Shown: positions 7,322-14,036 of the stretch, in pieces
Position numbering within the stretch: the stretch's first letter is position 1
Layout of the letters: each line of letters opens with the position of its first letter
Source of the DNA: Cochliopodium minus
Taxonomy: Eukaryota; Discosea; Himatismenida; Cochliopodiidae
Length of the DNA: 14,036 nucleotides
Direction: 5' to 3'
Assembly (NCBI GenBank): GCA_024220525.1
Contig: JAMYWO010000290.1
Coordinates: 27,898 to 41,933 of the forward strand
The notes under the pieces: generated by a model
The model's database searches: none
What the model was told of the DNA's origin: nothing
What the model saw: only the letters and a program-made list of their open reading frames with translations
Made by a program: the position numbers and the translations under genes

Positions 7322-10287
7322 GTAATTTTTTAATTCTATCATTTGTATTGTCAACACGCCCTTTTACTCTATCCATTTTATGATCTATTCTTTCCAAATC
7401 TTTTTCATCTTCGCTTAATTTATGGTTGATGGTGACAGAAATGTTTTCCATATCCACTAAAAGATTGCTTATTTCGTTCAGGTCTTTGTCTTGTTCTTCC
7501 AAAGCAATTTTGACATTCTCTGGTCCTTTAAAGTTTTCTGTAAAAGATGAAACATGATCAAAGGGATTGTGAGTAACTCTATTTGATCTAACTGTTTCCA
7601 ATTTTATTTCTTTGATTCCAATAAAGAAACTTAAATTGAACAAAATTTAAAATAATCAAATTAAACAAAGAAATAAAAAAAAAATTTATTAATTATTTTT
7701 TACTCGAAAAAACAGTTGAAATGTCTGTCCGCTTCAGGTGCTCTCACAAGAAATTCATTTGCAATTAATTGAATATAAGAACTCTTTTTTTTAAAAATCA
7801 AAAAAAAATAAAAAGGATGAAAAGGAAAATAAATAAAAAACTACCATTAAACGTAATCTTGGAATATTGTTATCAAAAATAATAGTAAAATGATATGGAC
7901 GTGCCCTGACAGAAAGGTGAGAAATACTCTGAAAAATAAAATAAAAAAAAATAAAAAATTAAATAATAAATAAATAAAAATGAAAATGGAAATAAAAATA
8001 AATAAAAATGAAAATAAAAATAAAAATAAAAATAAAAATAAAAATAAAAATATGAGTAAAAATAAAAATAAAAACAAAAATAAAAAATATTATTACAGAA
8101 TAAGTGTAAGAAGTATGTTTCTCGACGAGTTTAGTTTTGTTTGTCTCATAAATTTCAAATTTTTCTTCTTTAAAAACCAAAAAAGAAGAAGCCAAACTGT
8201 CATTTTTAAATTTGTAAACGATGGGTACCTCGGTGTTGTCTTCTTTTCTTAATTTGTTCCATTTCCTTTCTTTTTTTGAGTTTTCTCCCTCCATTTCTTT
8301 TTTTTTAGACGGATCTTTTCTGAATCTGTTTGTTATTTGTCCTCCCAACGATTCTATTGATCTCATATTTCGGTCTAAAAAAATGAAAAAAATAAAAAAT
8401 TAAAAAAACCAATAAAAAAAAATTAATTTAAAAATTAAAAATAAAATGAATTACAAAATAAAAGGTAAAAAAAAATTAAATAAAAAATAAAAAATAATCA
8501 AAATAAAAAATAAAAAATAACATTAAATAAAAATACAAATTAATAAAAACCAATTAAAAAAAAAAAATAAAAGGTAAAAAAAAATTTAATATAAAAATAA
8601 TAAAAAAAAAAAAATAAAAAGAAAATAAAAAAATAACCAGTAACATCCATGTGATAATCAATGTTGTCTAATTTATTTTCAACATTATGGAGAACTTCAG
8701 ATTGTCTGTCCAACTCTACCAAAACATGAGAACCCATACTGTTTGTTTCATTAAGAGTTTTAATTATTCTTTTTGTTGAATTCACATCCACCACTTCGTT
8801 TACATACATTCTTTCTTCTTCACTCATTTGATTGTATGTACTACTTTTATTTCCTCCGTCTAAAAATAAGAAAATTAAAAAAAATCAAAAAAAAAATAAT
8901 AAAAATTTTTGAATAAAACTGAAAAAAATAATAAACTTATTCCAAAAAAAAAATTATTGCAAAAATAAATATAAGTTAATATAATGCAGAAAAAAAAATT
9001 TTTAAAAAAAATTGTAACGAAAATTAATTAATAAGTTAATCAATAATTGAAATTATTCTTGATATCAAAATAATGAGAAAAAATAATTAATAATGTAATA
9101 AAAATTTTGTGAATTAAAAAACATTAGTAATTAAAAATAATTTATAAATATTAAAAATAACACCAATAAAACGAGGAAAAAATTTAATCATATGAGGAAA
9201 AAATTAATAATATGAATAAAAACTGAAAAAAATAAATTATAATTATTAAAAAAAAAATATATTGACAAAAATAAATTATTTTTTTTTGTAGAATATAAAA
9301 AAAAAATAATTAATATAAAAAATAATTAATTTTGATGAAAAAAAAAAAAGGATACAAGAAAAATCTCCATGACTGCTACTAAAATTATTATTGTTGCCAT
9401 TGTTGTTGTTATTGTCAAAACTGTTATGTTTGTTAAGATTATTATGAGAGTGAGAAGAGGAGGAAGAGGAGGAAGGGAGGTGGGGGAAAGAAGAATGTTT
9501 ATCGTGGAATATCTTTCCTTTCTCCATTTCGATTTCTTCTTGTTTCGTTTTCTCTTTTTCTTCTGGTTTCACAAATTTGGAGGGATATTTGTTCAGATGT
9601 TCTATCACTTCGTATGCCTCGTTTCTTTTTCCTATATTAAATGTTGCGAAATGATAGGATGATCCATCTTTCATGAATATCCCTTTAATAAAAAAATAAA
9701 TTTTAAATTTTTTTTAATTTTAATATAATTTTAATTTAATTTAAATTTATTTTATATTTATTTAAAATTGAGAATTAATTTTTTGATTCATTTTTTTATT
9801 TACCCAATCCATTTGGCAAGATTAATTTTGATGCTTGTTTTTTTATTTCTTTCACTTGATTCAATGGTATTATCACCAATGATGCTTGCACTTCTATTTT
9901 TGGCCTCCAACATATATAATTTTCTTATTTTTTGGAATGTGGGAAAGAGGAGAATGATTTTTTGAATTGTAATACAATTGAGAAAAAAATTTGAACAAAA
10001 AACTTTATTACCTGTGATAAACATTCTGCCATATACTTGTATAGAATTTAAAATGGCATAATATCCACAAAAATAATCTATAAAAGTTAAATCGATCAGA
10101 ATTATTGAATACTTCAAAGGAATTTATGGATTTGGAGAAGGATATTTGTTTCAATACCTTGTACTACATGTTCTGATTGTGATAAAGAGAATGTAGATCT
10201 GACCCATTCTGACAATTTCAAGAATTTCTCAGATCTTTCTTCATCATGCTCTTCTATCATTATGAAATCCACATCATTCTTTGACAT
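7317..10287 (-). CDS. SNAP47: SNAP-47-like Qb+Qc SNARE (GRAM/PH - SN1 - PH-like - SN2)
   Basis: SNAP-25-superfamily SNARE for membrane fusion. Exons in transcript order: 10287-10158, 10077-9877, 9682-9356, 8859-8638, 8374-8097, 7928-7845, 7783-7704, 7629-7317, giving 544 residues in phase. Residues about 44-145 form a GRAM/PH domain (VYGRMFIT, then KDGSSYHFATF and YEVIEHL). Residues 165-219 are charged and Ser/His/Asn-rich. SN1 spans about 233-293 with zero-layer Gln272 in LDRQSEVL. A short SLGGQITNRF linker and a second PH-like region (about 330-440, PYHFTIIF) follow. SN2 spans about 483-544 and ends the protein, with no membrane anchor and no Cys cluster for palmitoylation; both fit SNAP-47/SNAP-29 rather than SNAP-25. 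The SN2 zero layer aligns to Asp515. Exon 2 has a second donor that would extend it to 9804 but breaks frame. The start is the first in-frame ATG. Confidence 0.82.
8011..8052 (+). repeat. hexanucleotide AAAATA microsatellite
   Basis: Seven exact AAAATA copies lie inside intron 5 (minus strand) of the SNAP-47-like gene, flanked by imperfect copies from about 7940 to 8090. Long open frames here on both strands (Lys/Asn runs on plus, Phe/Ile/Leu runs on minus) are microsatellite artefacts. Confidence 0.85.
8860..9355 (-). other. 496-nt intron 3 of the SNAP-47-like gene
   Basis: This intron separates the Ser/His/Asn-rich linker exon from the SNARE 1 exon. On the minus strand it begins GTATCC and ends TTTTTAG. 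It is A-rich on the plus strand, with short degenerate direct repeats around 9172-9225 (GAGGAAAAAATT occurs twice, nearly). No gene or RNA was recognised. Confidence 0.65.
9380..9480 (-). repeat. Ser/His/Asn-rich coding repeat
   Basis: In the linker exon of the SNAP-47-like gene a run of seven Ser, a Ser-His alternation, then five Asn, Gly and four Asn are encoded by TCC/TCT- and AAC/AAT-type triplets. Such homopolymer tracts are disordered and expand by slippage. They are common in some AT-rich amoebae. The plus-strand reading is not a gene. Confidence 0.7.
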
Positions 10288-10516
10288 TTTTTTCTTTTAT
10301 TCAATTTTTTTTTAAAATTTTTTCAATTTTCTCAATATTCTTTATATTCAATTTAGAATTTTATGTTTCCAATAAAACAGATGGAAATGTTACAACAATA
10401 TTCCTTTCTTTGTTTATTTTTTTAAAAGTACATTTTCAGCAAAATTTTCAAATCTCAATTAAAAGAAATTTATAAAATTAAAATTGGTTGTATTCTTGGC
10501 ATATTCCAATTTTAAA
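10288..10516. promoter_or_regulatory. divergent intergenic region, candidate shared promoter
   Basis: These 229 nt separate the start codons of the minus-strand SNARE gene and the plus-strand papain-like-domain gene, so both promoters must lie here unless non-coding exons extend further. A TATAAAA is at 10471-10477, about 40 nt before the plus-strand ATG. Poly-T tracts lie near the SNARE start. No experimentally defined motif can be named. Confidence 0.45.
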
Positions 10517-12705
10517 ATGCTCAAATCAATCTTTGAATTCAAACCAGATTTCAATAAACTTAAAAAAGAAGTAGAAAAACCTCCATTTGTTGGACAAAAG
10601 AATATATTGGAATTTGGTCTGATTTTTCAAATATTTTAAAAAGCAAATATACTCAAATACACTCTTTTGTTAAATTGTTTAAATCCTTTATTATATATTT
10701 TACACAGTGCATAAATTGATACAGAAAAAAGACAAGGAATTCAATACAGAAAGAACCAAAGAAGAATTTGAGAATGAAATTAAAGATGAATATAAAAGCA
10801 AAACTGATTTCAAAACATTGGAAGAAGAAATCTTTGAAAATTATTTGCCATCTGACGATTATCCCACCCCATCCGCTTTCCCAATCAGAATAATCATAGC
10901 ACCCCTACCCCCACCAAAAATAGAAAACAACCTCCCCAATAATAAAGCTAAATTACCCATTTTTTATAAAATTCAAAGATATGCTGCCCAATTTTTACAA
11001 GAATATGGTATCTTCTTCTTTCAATAATCATCAATTCAATAAATATAATTAACTTCTTTTCGAATAATTATAATTTTATAGGTGCTACACATATTGCTAT
11101 TCAAGGTAAAAATAAGATGCATCAAAAAAGAAATTTAATTTTGAGATAAATTTATCAATTTATTAATTAATATTTTAAAATTATTTTAAAAGTTGGAACA
11201 AAAGTGCTTCATTGGTTTGATGTAAGGTAAAAAAAAAAAATAAACTTTCATTTAATTCTAAATTTCATCCATTCATTATTTAAAAAATAAACTTTTTTTT
11301 TTTTTCAATCCATTTCACACATATTAACTTTCTAAATTCTTTTTCCCAGCTTCGTATTGGTCCTTCCATGGCACTCTCAAAATTGCTCCGCAGTTTTTTG
11401 TCCATACAAAGGAGGAGAAGAGATAGGAGGAATAGAAAACACTGCTGCCAGCAGAGAAGTCATCGTAATTTATTTATTAATAATTTTTTTTTAATAATTT
11501 TTATTTTTTTTAATAATTTTAAATTTTTAATTTTAAATATAATATATTAATTTTTTGATTTTTTTAAATTTTAATTTTTAATCTTTTGTTTTTTTTAATT
11601 CAATATATTAATTTTTTGATTTTTTTTTTTTTTTAAGATCTTTAATTAAAAAAAATAGACTTAAATTTTTTGATTTTTTTAATTTAATTAATTTTTTTTT
11701 ACAAAAAAAAACAAACAGGTCAAATTTGTACAAGAATGGAACAGCAAGATGGTGTATAATAAAGGAAGTTTTAGTTGTCAAACTTTTGTCAAAAAAATGG
11801 TAGAAAAAATGGGTCTCAATCAAGACTTTTTCGCTCATGATACTTTCATTGAAAGGTTTTATATCATTTTATTTCTTTTTATTTCATAAAATTTTTTTAA
11901 TTTTATTTAATTTCATTTTGTTTCATTTTATTTTTCAATTTTTATTTCATTTTATTAAATTTAATTTAATTTATTATTTTTTAATTTAATTTAATTTTTT
12001 TAATTTTTTTAATTTTATTTTTAAATTTATTTAATTTTTAAATTTATTTAATTTTTATTTTTCAAATTTTATTTCATTTTATTTAATTTAATTTAATTAT
12101 TATTTTAATTTAATTTTATTTAAAATTTTATTTCATTTCATTTAATTTCATTTTATTTTTTCAAATTTTTATTAAATTAAATTTTATTTGTAAAAATTAA
12201 AGATGGATGCGATATGTTACAAAATCAGACTCTCTCCCCATTCCTTGCTTAATTGAAGGTGACAAAATTGAAAGATATTTCCACACTCACGAAGAGTTAG
12301 ATGAATGGTAAATTAAATTTTATTTTTAAATTGTTAATGAAATTTTTTTTTTGATTTTTTGATTATTTTTTAATTAATTTTTAATTTATTATATTTTATT
12401 ATTTTTTTTTTTCTAATTTAAATCATATTTAAATTACATTTAAATTTATTTTAATCCTTATTATTTTTTTTTTTAGGCACAACCAGAATAGAGATCATTA
12501 TAAAGAGAGGGATATTTTGTTCAAAGCATTTCATAGGGCTTTTCAGATGAAAGGAGAGGTTGGTTTGCTTTGCAATTATGATACTCCCACTCAACTTTTG
12601 AATGAAAATGGCGAGAAGATTGCTTTCGATTTCAATTTTTTGAATGAAAGTGCGAATGATCAAAAACCTTCTGGGAAGATTATAAGCATTGAAAATAATA
12701 AATAA
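10517..12705 (+). CDS. protein with probable permuted papain-like (NlpC/P60-LRAT type) domain
   Basis: Function unknown; likely a cysteine hydrolase or acyltransferase fold. Eight exons (10517-10616, 10708-11007, 11082-11105, 11193-11226, 11350-11464, 11719-11855, 12203-12307, 12477-12705) give 347 residues with all junctions in phase. Residues 1-95 are charged and helical; 96-125 are Pro-rich (PLPPPK). The domain proper starts with GATHIAIQVGTKVLHWFD (134-151), where His137 before a beta-strand and Gly resembles the His strand of permuted papain-like enzymes. Then EWN (197-199) and GSFSCQTFVKKM (207-218) follow, with Cys211 at the start of a helix as the candidate nucleophile. The order His before Cys is the permuted order. 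The C-terminal 100 residues are charged with LDEW and YKERD segments. No signal peptide or membrane span is seen. The gene structure is firm, but the fold assignment rests on motif shape and could be wrong. Confidence 0.75.
11856..12202 (+). other. 347-nt T-rich intron 6 of the papain-like-domain gene
   Basis: The donor GTTTTA follows codon position two of an Arg codon, and the acceptor TAAAG completes it. Content is nearly all TTTAATTTAA and TTTCATTTTA units. No coding or RNA signal was recognised. Confidence 0.65.
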
Positions 12706-12781
12706 CAAATAATTAATGAATGATTTTATTTTTTATTATAATAATATAAAATAAAAAAATAAAAAAAAAAAATAAAAAAAA

Positions 12782-13871
12782 ATGAAATCAGTTTCAACTT
12801 TTAGAAAATTCAAAAATATCATATTTGATTTCAATGGAACCCTTATTAATGATACCCAAATTTGTGTTGATGGTAATATAAAAAAATTTTTCTTTATATT
12901 TTCTCAAAATTAGATATTGAGGATTTAATATTTAAGCTTTTCCTTCATTTTATTTGACATTTATTCCCGTTTTATGAAGCCATGAATAATATCCTGCAAA
13001 AAAGAAACAAAAAATTAATCTCTGTAAATCAATACAAGAGTGTATTCACTTTTCCAGTCTATAAGTATTATGAAGAAATCGGATTTTCATTTTTAAAAAA
13101 CGATGGTAAAAATAAAAAGGAGATAAATTAATTCCATTTAAAAAAAAACAAAAAAAAAAAAAAGATGGATCGATAGTTATTGATAAAAATGCCAACCATG
13201 GTGAACATGATTGCTTCAGTAGTTTATCTGATGAATTCATTTCTTATTATGAAACACACAAGTTTAATTGCTCCCTTTTTCCTCATACCCTCGAAACTTT
13301 CAAAGAGCTACACGAAAACAATTTTAACCTTGGTATTTTGTCTGCGTATCATCACATTACACTCAAGGGTACTTTATTTTTTAAAAGGAATAAAAAAATA
13401 AAAAATTTATTTAAAAAAAAATTTTAGAGATGCTGGAAAGTTTGTCTTTGTATGTAAAAAACTTTTTTGAAAAATCATTTTCTCATTTATTATTAAATTT
13501 TTATTTTAAAATAAAAAAGCAATATCTGGATGAGAACCACATTCAAGGGAATGACAATATTTTCGCTCATGGGAAAACTGGTTTGGGAAGAAATTTAATT
13601 AGCAAAATGAAATGTGAAAAAGAAAATATTGTCATCATTGGTGATACAACCCACGATGTATGCTTTTCTTTTCTTTTTTTTTTAATTTTAATTTTAATTT
13701 TAATTTAATTCATCAAAAAAATAAATTTAGTATGAAGTAGCAAAAGAACTGGGCGTTCATTGCTTATTGGTCTCTTTTGGTCACCAAAATATTGAAAAAT
13801 TAAAGTCTTGTAATGTTGAGATATTTAATGACATGCTCCATTTAAAGGAATATTTATTGAGTAGCAAATAA
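12782..13871 (+). CDS. HAD-superfamily hydrolase (phosphoglycolate-phosphatase-like)
   Basis: Probable soluble phosphatase on a small phosphorylated metabolite; substrate not identifiable. Six exons (12782-12872, 12980-13105, 13165-13368, 13428-13453, 13520-13657, 13731-13871) give 241 residues in phase. Motif I is FDFNGTL with nucleophile Asp16; the usual second Asp is Asn18, as in HADs with D-x-N-G-T-L. A C1-type helical cap follows, with FPVYKYYEEIGFSF. Motif II is ILSAY (Ser132), motif III Lys168 in HGKTGLGR, and motif IV IGDTTHD (Asp191, Asp195). Length and motif spacing resemble bacterial HAD hydrolases of this kind. Exon 4 is only 26 nt, and intron 13454-13519 is stop-free and a multiple of three; removing it restores family spacing. 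The ATG is 76 nt after the upstream gene's stop on the same strand. Confidence 0.88.
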
Positions 13872-13872
13872 A

Positions 13873-13907
13873 TTAATTTAATTCTTGGCGCAATTCTTTT
13901 AAAAAAT
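13873..13907 (-). CDS. possible terminal exon of a minus-strand gene (partial)
   Basis: On the minus strand a TAA stop at 13875-13873 is preceded by codons reading FLKELRQELN, with better GC than the surrounding AT and a possible AAAAG acceptor at 13909-13908. The frame stays open upstream to about 13958 but becomes Ile/Leu-rich. If real, it would be tail to tail with the HAD gene, like the synapsin/SNARE pair. Evidence is thin because only about ten codons are visible. Confidence 0.22.
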
Positions 13908-14036
13908 CTTTTATATCAATGAGAATGCAGTAAGTAATTAAAGATATTAAAAGAATTAATCATTCTTTATTCATTCATGATAATAGATCTGATTTATCAT
14001 CCCAATAAATTAATTTAAAATAAAAAAAAAAATGAA

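Noticed and set aside
7980-8366. Long Lys/Asn plus-strand and Ile/Phe minus-strand frames
   Set aside because: The homopolymeric parts are readings of the AAAATA microsatellite in an intron. Only the minus-strand part 8097-8374 is a true exon.
9369-9662. Plus-strand open frame of 97 codons with Arg/Gly-rich stretch
   Set aside because: It is the reverse of the Ser/His/Asn-rich linker exon of the minus-strand SNARE gene. It has no family resemblance and is explained by the triplet repeat.
9804-9876. Inclusion of this stretch (ending LAKWI) in SNARE exon 2
   Set aside because: It looks partly coding, but with the only nearby acceptor it shifts the frame and hits a stop. The shorter exon gives a 545-codon open model with better domain spacing. 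Kept as a finding.
1-14036. tRNA, rRNA, CRISPR arrays, transposons or viral genes
   Set aside because: No T-loop-like GGTTCGA, rRNA core, regularly spaced repeats, transposase, reverse transcriptase or capsid motifs were seen on either strand by reading.
1-14036. Alternative genetic code (TAA/TAG/TGA reassigned)
   Set aside because: In all gene models in-frame stops occur only at plausible ends (TGA in the PX-SH3 and Rab genes, TAA in the others), and spliced exons contain none.

Overview
The window is nuclear DNA from an AT-rich, intron-dense microbial eukaryote. Non-coding sequence is almost pure A/T homopolymer and short A/T repeats. Exons stand out by higher GC and readable protein. Introns are mostly short (about 49-600 nt) with GT...AG borders, and the standard genetic code works everywhere (TAA and TGA both serve as stops). 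The lineage cannot be fixed from the sequence. Amoebozoan, heterolobosean or anaeramoebid-type amoeboflagellates are plausible because of the base composition, the Asn/Ser-rich tract and the rich membrane-trafficking content. The first 10 bases match the 3' end of the common Illumina adapter, so the window begins at a raw contig end.

Layout: (1) 194-2795 (+), a PX-...-SH3 adaptor, 5' partial. (2) 3151-4226 (+), a Rab-type small GTPase. (3) 4927-7262 (+), a synapsin-family protein (ATP-grasp core) with 11 exons and a charged coiled-coil tail. (4) 7317-10287 (-), a SNAP-47-like Qb+Qc SNARE with 8 exons: GRAM/PH, SNARE 1, second PH-like domain, SNARE 2. (5) 10517-12705 (+), a protein with a probable permuted papain-like (NlpC/P60-LRAT-type) domain. 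(6) 12782-13871 (+), a HAD-superfamily hydrolase with the motif DFNGTL. A possible last exon of another minus-strand gene lies at 13873-13907. Splice junctions were derived by hand from GT/AG borders, codon phase and protein-family continuity. All six models keep frame; in gene 4 this depends on one donor choice.

Four of the six genes belong to vesicle or membrane-traffic families: a phosphoinositide-binding PX/SH3 adaptor, a Rab, a synapsin and a SNAP-25-superfamily SNARE. The synapsin and SNAP-47-like genes are tail to tail, with 54 nt between stop codons and a perfect 11-bp-arm palindrome at the junction. Synapsin is best known from animal synaptic vesicles, so finding it beside a SNAP-47-type SNARE in a non-animal-looking genome is the most interesting content. 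Functional linkage is inference from position only.
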